Source: Dirofilaria immitis
Lineage: Eukaryota > Nematoda > Chromadorea > Rhabditida > Onchocercidae
Reading direction: 5' to 3'
NCBI GenBank assembly: GCA_024305405.1
Contig: JAKNDB010000075.1
Coordinates: 868,001-932,000 of the forward strand
Length of the DNA stretch: 64,000 nucleotides
Made by a program: the position numbers and the translations under genes. The notes beneath the pieces are model-generated. The model was given only the letters and a program-made list of their open reading frames with translations, did no database searches and was not told the origin of the DNA. Position 1 is the first letter of the stretch. Each line of letters starts with the position of its first letter. Of the stretch, positions 38,907 through 51,700 are shown one piece after another.

Positions 38907-39844
38907 ATTTTTATAAACAAAGAATTAATTGATATTAATTATTTAAAAATTAAACTTAAAAGAAAAGATTAAATGGAAGTAAAATTTTATGTTTAAATCT
39001 TATATTTCTTTTAATTTTTCTTTCAACAATATTTTTATTTTTTTTTAAATTTCATTTGCAAATATTTTAATTTTTTATTTATTAATTTTTTTAAACTTTT
39101 TCATTAAAATGTTTAAATTTTTTTCTTCTTTGTTAATTTTTACATTTTAAAATTATTTAATTATAAAATTGATTATATCAATTGAATCTTTTCAAATAAT
39201 TAGTAATTCTTTTGTTTAGTATCATTGATATCATTTTGGAGAAAATGAAAATTATTAAATTTTAAATATTAAAATTGATTTCCAATAAATTTCAATTTTT
39301 TCAAATTATTTCAAAGCTACATTTATCTCCTAAATTTCATATTCCAAAATTTTGCAATTTATAAATTTGCATTCTTTTTGAATTTTATCTTTCTATGCTA
39401 ATTATTTTTAATATCACATTATTTTGATGAATAAGACTGGATAATATTAAGACAATCCAAATACATACATTGTTTATTTATAACTGAAAAAAAAAAAATG
39501 AGCCAAGGCCAAATAATAATTTCTACGATCATTGCTACCTTAATCATTTAATTATTTAAATACTAAACATTTATAGAATATAATCTTTCATGCAACTCTC
39601 GAATACGACATACATATTCATTTCGTTTAAAAAAAAATTGTACAAATCTTTACAACATATCATTATCACAATTTCATTTATTGATTAAAATTATGCAAAT
39701 TTTGATTGACATTTTATGCTATAAATATAATCATACATTTTTATTTTCTTAATTTAACTTTTAATGTTAAAATGTTAAATTAAATCGTATTGTTCAATGA
39801 TAATAATGATAAATTTTCATTTCATTCCTTCTCTTTCATCAATG

Positions 39845-40110
39845 ATTAATTTATTTGAATAATTTGAAATTAAAATTCGAATTTAAATTCAATAATAGAA
39901 AATTATTTCGAAATGAAATTTATTTAAATAATTTGAAAATTAAAATTGAATTTAAATTCAATAATAGAAAATTATTTCTGAAATGAAATTTATTTAAATA
40001 ATTTGAAATTAAAATTGAATTTAAATTCAATAATAGAAAATTATTTCGAAATGAAATTTATTTAAATAATTTGAAATTAAAATTCGAATTTAAATTCAAT
40101 AATAGAAAAA
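39845..40110. repeat. 69-bp tandem repeat, four copies
   Basis: gaatttaaattcaataatag recurs at 39879, 39948, 40017 and 40085 within near-identical units. Confidence 0.92.
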
Positions 40111-40294
40111 GAAAAGTAAAGCAAAAAAAATGAAATAATATTTAATAAGAATTAATTATATGCTTCAAATATTTGCTGTTATATAAAAATATATTTATAA
40201 ATTTATGCTTTTGTGTAAACATAAATTTTTATTTATTTTAAGAAAACATCTGTGAAAAGAAAAAGATGAACCACATGAAAATGATAGTATTAAG

Positions 40295-40605
40295 GTCATC
40301 ATATACGTTGATCAATTTTTGACAACTTATCATCTAATCAATGCATTCATATATTTTATATCGATTATATTGATCATATGTACCTTAATATATATGCTTA
40401 TATTTTCATTATCATTTTATATTGAAGATATTTTTAATAGGTTATTATTAATAGTATTGAAATCATCATATACGTTGATCAATTTTGACAACTTATCATT
40501 TAATCAATGCATTCTTGTTTCATATTGATCATATATATATATAATATGTGTACTTATATTTCCGTTATCATTCTATGTTGCAGATATTTTTGATAGATCA
40601 TCATT
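40295..40605. repeat. Two-copy direct repeat of about 150-165 bp
   Basis: tcatcatatacgttgatcaa begins copies near 40297 and 40466. Both continue with cttatcat, aatcaatgcattc, a TA-rich variable part and gatatttttratag. Confidence 0.85.
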
Positions 40606-41339
40606 AACACATAATAAATTTTATGATCTTATTTTATGCTTTAGGTTTTGTTGTTTAAACTTTAGATCTAATTTGATACTTTTATTTTGTTTTTTTTTTC
40701 TTTAAAATCATTTAATTTCCTTCGTCATCTTATCGATATTATTGCTATTTTCATTTTCTTTTTTTTTCTAATTCAAATTTTTTTTTTGTAATTTGTAGTT
40801 ATACAATAAAGCATATTATGCTTATATAAAATTTTCAAATAATTATCAATTGATTATATTGGAAGGATGGGAATGAGATAAATTGATTTGATTGAAATTA
40901 TGAAATTTCAATCAAATGATAAGTTTTTGATAAAAATATTATCATTACTTTTATGTTACTTTCAATAGTGTTATTTCGAGACTTCAGATACATTTCATAA
41001 TAGGAATATATTAGAGCTTACTTATATTTCATTTCATTTTTTTTTTTCAATCCCAACTTATCATTCAATTTATCATTTTGACTTGTTTAAACTTTTTCGC
41101 GTCATTTTCTAGAAAATGTATGAAATTTTTTCTACTAATTGATTAACATGTTAATTGTTTCAAGAACGTCCGATAATTGTTCTTTTAAAATGTAAGTTTA
41201 TAGCTAAGATATCATTTATTTCATTCATGTCTTATCAATATTTCTTCATTATTTTTAGTACTTTGAAATTTAAGAAAAAAGCAATAAATATCATCATAAC
41301 TCTATACTAACAATAATCTTCGACATTATCAAAAAAGGT

Positions 41340-41419
41340 AAATAGGTAAAATTTAAGTTCAAACTCAAGATCAATCAAGATTCAGATCACTAAAATTTGA
41401 GCTTAAATTTTACCTATTT
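41340..41419. repeat. 24-bp inverted repeat (hairpin)
   Basis: The arms 41340-41363 and 41396-41419 pair over 24 bp with one mismatch, around a 32-base loop. I could not assign it to a terminator, microRNA or transposon. Confidence 0.85.
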
Positions 41420-42699
41420 CTAAGTATTATCTATATATACATACATATTAAACTTAAATCAAAGATTGATTTATTTTCCTTCTTTGCTTCTTCCACTAAC
41501 CATATTCCTTTGGCTCTTTTTTTCGTTTATCATCGAGAAATTCTCGAATATTCCTAATTAAAACATGCATGAGATATATATTTTAGGATAAAATTTGATT
41601 CTATAGATTTAGAAAGCAATAGCAAAAGCAAAATAATACGATGCCAAGACTACATTTCAAAGCCCACATGAACAGCTGACTTTAGAAGTATGCAAGACGA
41701 AAGAATATTGACTTATGACAATGATCATCGATTCTGATTGCTAAAATTTTCGAACATTTAATGGATCGTTAAATTTGCAATCGCTATGAGTATTATCATC
41801 ATCATCATCATTACTATCATCATTATCATCATTATCACCATTATCAGCATCATCGTCAACCATCATTAACTACTACCAATCAGTTAAAATCAATTTAGCC
41901 TCTATTATCCTATATATTCATCATGGCAAAGCGAAGCTGCAAAGGATTTGGAAATCAATCCAAAAAAAAAAAGAGTTTTATTTCTTTCATTGTTACAATT
42001 AACTTATTCTAGAATCATTCCTATCACTGTTAATATCTTGTATCATTATCATTATCATTATCACTATACTATCATTCTTTACGAATATCAAAAATTAATC
42101 ATAACTTAGACCAGAAGAATTAGAAAATTTCTTTTTGCAAGATAGAATTTACTTTTAGAGCTTTTTTTAATTTACAAAAATAAAACTTATCATTAGATGT
42201 TATCGTTTTATTTTCTATTTACTACTTATTATCTGATATGATTACGAGATAAATAAATGAATAATCACATGACGTTACGCGGTGTATATACGTTCCTATA
42301 TATATTAGCATATATTTATGTTCAATTTGATATTGCTATCATTTAAAATTATTTCTGAAATGTTATCATGATGATATGATGTTGAATGAGTGTTATCAAT
42401 TCAAAACAACTGATTTCAAGCACTTCTCATACATACTTGTTTCCTGTTTTTTTTTTTTTTTTTTTTTCCAGCGATCGATGCTTTCATCCATTTCATCATC
42501 CGTGTTTATTTATGTCAAACTGATAAGTATTCTTCTCTTTCTCTCACTCTCCCTTATCATAAAGTTCCTTCCACCTCCTCACCTGTACTCTTTCGTTTTT
42601 TTTTCATCTTAACAAAATTCTTTCTTTTTCTTTCTGTACATTTTTTTTTCTATTATACTTTTAGAATTTTTAGTATCGATTTAATTTAATTTTTTTTTG

Positions 42700-42768
42700 T
42701 TCCAATCAAACTTTTTTGTTCCAATCAAACTTTTTTATTCCAATCAAACTTTTTTGTTCCAACTTTGT
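42700..42768. repeat. 19-bp tandem repeat, four copies
   Basis: ttttttgttccaatcaaac repeated with one A-for-G change. A separate aattc run follows at 42894-42925. Confidence 0.9.
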
Positions 42769-43681
42769 ATAAGTGCTAATTTGAAATTCAATTTAATTTT
42801 CTCCGATAAAATTTAATGATATGATGCGAAGAATTCATTTGATTTTAATTTTATTCTATTTTTTTAATCGAATCAATTTAATTTAATAAGAAACAATTCA
42901 ATTCAATTCAATTCAATTCAATTTCATTTCTAATATAATTTAATTTGTTATATAGACGTTTGCCGAAGTTTTATTTTTGAACTTTTCAAAAAATTAATAA
43001 ATAAATTTTAAATTCCCTCCCTCTCCTTCCCTCTTCTCCCCTTTCGAAAAAAAAACAAGACGCAATAGAAATATTGGAAATAAATGTAAAATGTAATAAT
43101 TCTTTAATTTAATAATTTTTTTTTTTTTAGCCTAAATATTTTCGATTAAAATTAATTTTATTTGTTATTCTTTTTTTTCAGCCTAAAAAAAAAACTTTTC
43201 ATATTTGTCAAAAAATTAATTGCTACGATTAAAAAAAAGAATTCCAATATATTCCAATATATATATATATATATAAATCACGATATTTCCAAATATTTAT
43301 ATGAATAATATGAAAAATTATTTATTTGAAATTTTATTGCTTAAAGATTTGAAAAAATGACAACTTTTTTTCCAACTTATTTCAATCTTATAAAAGTATT
43401 AAAAATTTTTTCATATTTCAATTTTTTATTTTATCCTCCGTTCTTATTTTTATAAATGAATTCATATTTTTTCATTCAAAGTTATATGTTTCATAAATTG
43501 CTTGTAATAAAACATTTGCTTCTTTTCTTTCATATATTCTCTTTTTTTTTTTTTTTTTTTTTAACATATTAACATTTTAAGGAATCAAATTTATGAAGTA
43601 TGAGATGATAATGTGAATGAAGTGTTATATTTTCTAATGAATTATTATTCATTTATTATTTTACAATAATATTATAAATTT

Positions 43682-43693
43682 GGGCTTTTACAG
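43682..43693 (+). promoter_or_regulatory. Candidate trans-splice or 5' UTR acceptor before the myosin start
   Basis: gggcttttacag ends 39 bases before the ATG at 43733, with 13 A residues directly before the ATG. A spliced-leader acceptor is the simplest reading in a nematode. A 5' UTR intron is the alternative. Confidence 0.4.
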
Positions 43694-43732
43694 ATTATTA
43701 CTTAAACTATATACTATCAAAAAAAAAAAAAA

Positions 43733-45783
43733 ATGAGTTTTGATTCGATTTCATCTGTCAGTACGGTAAACGTTTATACAAGTCGTTCGTTAACAAATGC
43801 AAATTCAATGGATGAAACACATTTTCAAAATATTTCTGTTTATTTATATACATTTAATCCAGTTTCCTATGAAGATCAAATTAACTTTGAATCACCTAAA
43901 TGGGCAACAACCGAAGAACTTATCGAGAAAGTTTTGCAACAAAAACAAGGTAAATTTTCTTGGAAAATAATAGATAAAAAAATAATAGAGAAAATTAAAA
44001 AATATTAGACTACGATAAAATGAATCAGAATTCATCAATAAATAATAATAGTCAAATAAATAAATATAGGGACTGATTTAAATAGAAGAATTGATTACTG
44101 ATACTTATAGTCTTCAAATCTATACATATATATATATCTTAAATCATGTTAATTGAATAGAAATAATTCGTGATAAATAGCCATGCTACTTTTAATCTAT
44201 GTCTTGAGTCATGTTAAGTTGAATAAATAATAGATTGATAACGTTTACTATCTTCAATCAATTTCTCAGATTAATGTATATAATTTAAAGTAACGAATGA
44301 TACGATTACTTATAATCCTATTTGGTACTTTTACAACTTAACCTCTTTACTTTTACAACTTGACCTCTTTATTTATAGTCCTATTGATACTTTTACAACT
44401 TAACCTTTTTGCATTACAACTTGACCTCTTCATTTTGTAATTTGCCATTCTTATTTGCGAATATCATTTCTACTTTGCAAAAAATGTAATATGCTATAGA
44501 ATTGGCGCAAAATGTGCAGATGATTATGATTTATATGAAATTATGGGTACTCTGGACGGGCAGACGTTCAAGGAGCGAAAACTTGATCGAGGCGAATATC
44601 CGGTAGCCGTACAAATGTTATGGGCACGACCGATGCATAATGAAAGCAGCGAAGCCGGACCAAAAAATCGCTTAGTATTGAGGTAAAAAAAAAGCAGCCA
44701 AGTCTCCGGAATATAAGCCAAGCGAATTGAATAAGAGCAAGGAATAAGCTGATTTTGATCATTTAATTTATCAAACTAGATAATCGGAATTAAAGAATGT
44801 GATTGTATGACAGAAAGTACCAATATTTCTGTTTCATTTTTTAATCTAAATATCTTTACAATGAGTTAATAGCGAACAGAAATCATTGTATCAAATGATA
44901 ACGATAACATGATGGATTAAGATCAACAGAAAAAAATCTCGTTATTTTTAAATGCAAATATTTGATTTAAGGTTTTTAACAAGAAATCTGATCAAAAGAT
45001 TCTTAATCGAACTATATGATGTTTGAAAATTTGAATCTTATTGAAATTTTAGAAAGATAATTTTTAAAATGAATTAGTTTTTTTTTACAAAATTGCGATA
45101 TATCCATTTAAAATTTGCTCGTCGAATTCATCTTAATTTAAAAATGAAATTAAAAAGATAGCCTATAAAGTTTATTATGTTAATTTAAATTATAATATTA
45201 AAAGATAACCTGTAGTATTTCTTGGTATGTTTTTTTTTTTTTTTTTTAGATTTCTCGATGCTTTGATATTTCTCGATTTCTAATTTTTTTACATACATTA
45301 CTAATTTTGACATTTTTTTTTAAAACACAAAAAATACACATTTTGTGATCTCTAGCATTCCGCAATATATAATTTATTCTTTAACATTTTTTGATTTATT
45401 TTTTCAATTTCTAGGCATAAAGATTCATCGTTGCCATCAGGAGGTATGCATTTTGGATCTACGACAACATCAAGTACTATCGATTTATTCTTAGCCAAAT
45501 TCCTGTCACAACCTCAGGTATAGAATGCTAAAAATTATTTTAGATTTTGATACAAGAAAATGATGAATACATAAATAATATTCACTTGATGCTTGTGATG
45601 AAAAAATTTGATCGAAAATATGATTATCAAATTTAACAAATAATTACCTGTTCTAAATTCTTAATTTAATTTTTTAGGATCGCGAATATCCCGATTTATG
45701 TATGCTTCCAGAGCTTACAGAACAAACATTGCTTGATAATCTTAAAGATCGTTTTGCTAGCGGACAAATTTATACCTATATAG
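43733..45783 (+). CDS. hum-7: Myosin IX exons 1-4 (RA domain and start of motor)
   Basis: Exons are 43733-43949, 44500-44682, 45415-45517 and 45678-45783. Exon 1 gives a Ser/Thr-rich start and then a Ras-association-like segment ending [11 protein letters not shown]. Exon 2 gives [19 protein letters not shown] and [10 protein letters not shown]. Exon 3 is a Ser/Thr linker. Exon 4 opens the motor with [10 protein letters not shown] and [15 protein letters not shown]. The exon 1 to exon 2 junction is one base short; a third G at 44504-44505 would give E-L-G-A-K-C-A-D-D. Confidence 0.88.
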
Positions 45784-48700
45784 GTAAGTACCAATATTTT
45801 AATTTCATTTCAAGCATATTAAGAATACTGAAATAATAAGTTTACCTTTGTAATTTTTATCACATCGTAGCTATTTCGTTGCTTTGTTTATCTACGCCTT
45901 TATACACATTTTCATATTCTCAATTCTTCCAAAAATTAATTCTCAACTTCTGATATACTTCATAGCCAAAATAATCACATATTAATTATGCTAAAGATAA
46001 TCTTTACTTCCATCATATTTTCATTAATCATACTTGCTATCAAATAATTTGCATATATGCTAGACTCCTTGATTCATGTTTTAATAGATGTCAGATAGGT
46101 GATTAAGATTAACGTTTCACATCGCGATAGAAATTTATGCCTTCAATGCATACAATGTTATGTGAATTTATCAATTGTTTCAATTAACATTTATCGATAA
46201 GTCATAAAGATTTGCGATTATATTATGTAAATTTAATTAACAAAATTATAGTCAATGCATGTTATTGCTATTTCAATCGAAAATTCAATCATTTCATTTA
46301 AAATATATTTAAGATTTTAATTATTTAGTGAAAAAATTTGTTTCACTAAATAAATGTAATTAGTATATGAACAAAAAAAAAAATTTTTTTTTTATTTCTC
46401 TATTATAACATATATTTATTTGTAATATATTTTCTTTTTTTTTTTTTTTGTTCTTCTCAAATTCATAATTTTATTTTAATTTCTTTAGTTTTAATTTATA
46501 AGTTTTTAAGTAAAAATTTTTAGTATCAATAATTCCCTTATTACCTTTTTTTTTTTTTTTAACGAATTAATTAATTTCTGATTCTCTTAAAATTAATTAA
46601 TTGATTTAATTTCTAATTCAATAAAATGCATTTATCAATATTACAGGGCCAATTTTATTAGCTGTTAATCCATTTAACTTTTTTCCAATTTATAATCCAA
46701 AATGTGCTCGGTTATACACGCAAAGACGTCAATTATCCAGTATGCCACCGCATATTTTTGCTATTGCTAATATTACATATCACAGGTATCTTTTTATCAT
46801 TCATTTGCGCATGTAAATAAATGATAATTTCTTATTTCTTAGCTTGTATTTATAAACTCTTGGCTAATTAACGAATATAGTAAGTGATAATTCATATCAC
46901 TTAATAATATTCATCGACTAGCCAAGGCTGTTAAGATGCAGCCAAGAAAATAGGAAGTTTGATAGTGATGATAACTTGCTATCTATATAATAGGGTATTA
47001 TCATATTATCATGCTTGGATCATTAGAAAGACGCTTAAGATACTTATCATTCATCAAATCGATTAATTTGATTTTATTGGATGATACAGCTGTAGAATGT
47101 CTTGATGGCACAATTAAGAGCTACTATTTGCATATTTCACATTTGTAAAGTAGTTTGCGTGAATTCTTTCTGATTAATCTTTTCTGTGCACTTATTATAA
47201 TAATTGATTAAATCATGATATGATATTGAATATTTTCTTAACTCCGATATAATACTCTATCATTCTTCAGCGCTAGTGTTACGTAAAGTTACATCATTGC
47301 GTGAAGTTGCATTAATTCTTAGCTATAAAATTCCTGTAAAAATCTTTATTCCCATATATAATTAATTATGAATAATAAATTGAATTAAAATTTGCTTCAG
47401 CATGCTAAGGATTAAGAAAAATCAATGTATTGTGATAAGTGGAGAATCAGGTTCCGGAAAAACGGAATCAACAAATTTTTATTGCATCATCTTACTGCAC
47501 TCAGTCAAAAAGGTTCCAGCACTGGAAGTTCCATTGAACAAACTTTACTTTCTGCTGGACCTGTACTTGAAGTTTGTTTTCCCTCATCGTTGTTGATTTT
47601 AACTTTTTGATATCACTAAATACTCTTCATTGCCTAATTTAATTGAAAATGTAAAATGTTTAATAAAATTTAAATCAAGATGTAAAATGTCTAAGAAAGT
47701 CCCATTTAGATTTTAATCAAAATTAAAAAAAAAAAAGCAAATAATCTTTTAGGCGTTTGGGAACGCAGTAACGGTACAAAATAATAATAGCAGCAGATTC
47801 GGGAAATTTCTTCGAGTGAATTATCGAGAAAATGGAATGATTTCAGGGTATATTTAAACTTGATATTTTGAAAAAGTCAAAATACTATAATAGTTGTTGA
47901 GAATCTTGTCAAAGATTTTTGACTGTGGCCGTCGTTACTGAAATGCATGCTGTAATATCAGAAGATATATATATTTCTAAAGCTTTGTAATCTGTATCCG
48001 GTTATCCGATTGGAAGTTCCACAATCTCAATAATCAATTTCCTTTGCTAAAAAATAAAATAGCAACACATGGATATTCTCGTCTTTAAACCAAATCCTCA
48101 CAGAGATGGTTGAAATTCTTAAATGTCTGTAAAATTTGTTGATTCAATTTTTTTCAGAGCAAATGTTGAAATTTACTTGCTGGAGAAATCACGAATTATA
48201 TCACAAGCTGTTGATGAAAGGTAAACCAATAAATTCCTTTCCATTAATTACAAAATTTAATAATTTTTTCAAAATTTTTGCTTTTTTATTTTTTTTTCGG
48301 AATTTTAATTGTTGTATGAAAATTTGAGATTATAATTTTGATTTTCATCAAGTATGTACTTCTCCGCAAATGACAAAACTTTTATTTCATACTCTATAAA
48401 GATTCGATTTAAAAAACTTATAATTATTCAGGAATTATCATGTTTTCTATTATTTATTAAGTGGCGCATCTGAGGAGGAACGAAAAAGGCATTACTTAAT
48501 GCAACCAACTGATTATAGCTACCTGAATCAGGTAAGCAATAATAATCGCTGATAATTTTACGAACTATTTTAAAATATACTTGAGCAAAATATTTATAAT
48601 AATTTTTTGGCATTTTTTTATTTAAAACAAAATAAAAATAAATCCGGGAAACAAATTTTCCATTTTAAGTAATCTTTGAAATATTTGAAAATACCAAATC

Positions 48701-51700
48701 TTGCCAAGAATCATTGTTAATTTTGATAATAAGCGTGTGCAAAATATCTTAGACGATGTGATATGATGTTAGATAATATGATGAATTATGCTGAAGAAAT
48801 TGTCATTGTTTTTGCTCTTACCTTCTATTCTCGTATTACTTCTAAAAGACAAAACTTGTCGTAATGATGACGCTACAATCAATCAGTCGTGGCATTTGTG
48901 AGGTCTACTCACTCAATAAGGTTGTAAACGAAGCAAAGTTTATTTTTGAACATATGAGCTTTAAAATAGTAGATAATCCAGAAATTGAAGGTGTTATTTA
49001 TGTAATGAAAATTTTGCATACCTTAATGTAACGAGGATTATAATGAAAAGAATTTTCTTCAATTTTACTGGTTTGTGAACAACATTTTATATCAAGATTT
49101 TAGTTGATAATCTTGCTTGCATTGAATGCACATGAGTGGAATATCTTGCAAGCAATAGGGAAAAGGAAAAAACGGAAGGAATGGAATGTTATAGTGAGGA
49201 CAATATGTTTACATTATAGTAAAATATAAAATGCTCTGCAGAAGTTAGGAATAGCTTCATTTAGAAATGAGTAATTGAGATTCCCATGTTTTATATATCT
49301 TAAATTTGAATTCGATCATTATTGGATTCAAAAATATAAATCAAACCTGTATGCTATTATTGATAAAAATCTTTTAATTAGTCTTTTTTATTTCTTTCTT
49401 TCTTTTTACTCGTTTAGTTACTTTTTACATTTATTGATTTATAAAATTTTAAATTAAAATTTGAGCATTGTTGAAAATTTAAAAATTAAATTTTCTAAAT
49501 GATATTTCCAAAAGATATTTATGCAAATATTTCCAAAAGATTTTTATTTTGCTATCTAAAATTAACGTAATTTTTAGAATAATTTTTGTGCAGCAGAAGG
49601 AGTGAATGAATGTTATGAATATCAAAGATTAAAATATGCCATGGATGCTGTTGGCTTTTCACAACAATCACAACAAAATATATTTTCCGTTATTTCAGCT
49701 GTTTTACTTCTTGGAAATATACAATATGAGAAGGTAAGAAAATATTTACGAAAAAATTTCTGAAAAAATATTCCGAAAAAATATTTCAATTGTTTATTTT
49801 TTTATTGGAATATTTCGCCGATTTGCGTGGATAAATGAATATGCTTTTTTTTGATATTTATTTTTTTGATATTTTATATTTTTTGATATATATATATTTA
49901 TTTAGCTGAATTAGTTATTTATTTTATTTAAGTGCATCAAAATAATAAGATGAAAAACTGAAATTTTTGAAATATATTTTTTATTTTTATATAGTCTTTC
50001 AAAAATTTTCTTCAAAAATGATTGGATAATTGTATTATCAAGTGATAAAGAAAGGATTATCATTTAGCGATCTGGTTATCACAGTGATGAGAGTGTTTCA
50101 ATTGGTAACGAAGAAGTATTAGATATTATTTCGACATTATTGCATATTAAAGCGTCCAATCTACAACAATCTTTAACGATGCGTCGAACTGTATTGAAAA
50201 ATGATGTCGTTATCTCGCAGTATAATCTTAGTGAAGTAAGTTCACTTTATGTTTTAGATCTAATAATGATCAGATTAATGACAAATGATTAAAGATTGAT
50301 TTAGAATTAATTAATAAAAAATAAACATAACTTAAGATTTTCAGCATTGATAAGAAATAAGATATTGGTGTATCATATCTCCTTGAATTATCATCAGAAA
50401 CAAGTTCATCATGATTCTTTTATCAATGAAACATTCATTTCAAATATCATTTTGTATATGAAAATTCATTGAATATAAGTGTAATAGTTTCTTTTGGAAT
50501 AAATATGTAAGATAAGCGTAATTATACTTATTTAATTACGCTTATCATCTTTCTACATATATTTAAACATCGAATCCTTTTAAACTAAATGGATAACAAT
50601 AGACGTAGAATGCGAATGTATTTCACGTAAACATTAAAGATAATTATTTAATGATGCCAAAGAAATGTTAAGTAATGCATTAAAAATCATTTATAATTAA
50701 TTCTTTAAAGGAAAAGAAGTTATGAATTTTCAAATAAAATAAATTGTAATTAAGGCAAAAGATACACGCGATGCTATGGCGAAATGCTTGTATAATGCTC
50801 TATTTCACTGGATAGTATTACGTATAAATCAAGCGTTGTTGAAAAAGAACGGCTTGCGTCAAAAACAGGATATTATATCGGTATTTAAGTTTAAATTAAA
50901 ACTAAAAATTTCAGTTTTGAATTTTGTCAAATTACATAGCGAAATATTAAATTCTTCTCGACTTTTTAATTTTGAATTTAATCTTTCGAATTTTAGATTT
51001 TCATTCAAATTTTATGATATGACAAAATCCCGTTATATAATTTTTGATTGGAAATTATGCCTTATTCTTTGATTTCAACTTAAATTTTGAATTTAAGTTC
51101 ATGCTAAATTTAAATGTATTTTTATCAGTTTTTATGACTATCTTTTAGGATTTTAACAATCCAATTGGATTTTAAACAAGAAAAATCATGCAGTTATTTA
51201 AGTAGATGTATGAGATGATTGAAGATTTTATAAATTAGAAGTTTCCAACTTTTTCCTATTTCAAATACGTAAACTTTTGTAACGGATCAGTTTCATTAAA
51301 AATAAATTAATTAAAAGTCATGGCAGATTATTTTAGGTATCCTGGATATCTTTGGATTCGAAGATGTTGGTGGGAAATGGAATTCATTTGAGCAGCTCTG
51401 TATCAATTATGCAAATGAACAACTACAAGCTTACTTCAATCAACATATCTTCCAATTTGAACAGGCAAAGATTATGCCTTAAGTATTATGAATTTTTCTA
51501 AGTAACAAGTAAAACTTCAATTTGGATGATGAAAGGAGGATGTGAGAGAAATTGAATATTATTCAACTAATTAGCTAATTGGGATGGCTAAAATTTATAA
51601 GGATGAAATTTGGATATGCAAAATTTATATAAATTATACGCCATACTATTTTACAATTTAGAAAATTATGTACTAATTTTTTAAGTAAATATCAAATTTC

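Larger units (their letters stand above)
14441..43690. other. Gene-poor, repeat-rich intergenic region
   Basis: About 29 kb between two divergently transcribed genes. It is very AT-rich, with frequent A or T runs of 10-20 bases and many unrelated tandem arrays listed separately. Most long open frames here come from repeats. The only coding-like pieces I can support are the exon-like segment at 29437-29541 and, more weakly, the candidate first exon at 36811-36849. Promoters for both flanking genes presumably lie in the outer parts, but no recognisable element stands out. Confidence 0.7.

Noticed and set aside
38300..38920. 206-codon open frame on the minus strand
   Set aside because: It is entirely the 16-bp minisatellite read three units at a time; no non-repeat coding sequence or start context.
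41923..42012. 29-codon ORF beginning M-A-K-R-S-C-K-G
   Set aside because: Too short, runs into a poly-Lys stretch, and has no splice or homology support.
14441..43690. tRNA, rRNA, CRISPR or operon-type features
   Set aside because: No cloverleaf, rRNA-like block or spacer-repeat array was found; the repeats are ordinary eukaryotic tandem repeats.
44524..44762. Two minus-strand open frames over myosin exon 2
   Set aside because: Antisense shadows of a conserved plus-strand exon.
51341..51345. Acceptor ttttag as start of myosin exon 13
   Set aside because: It leaves exon 13 out of phase with exon 12; the upstream ggcag acceptor needs no correction.
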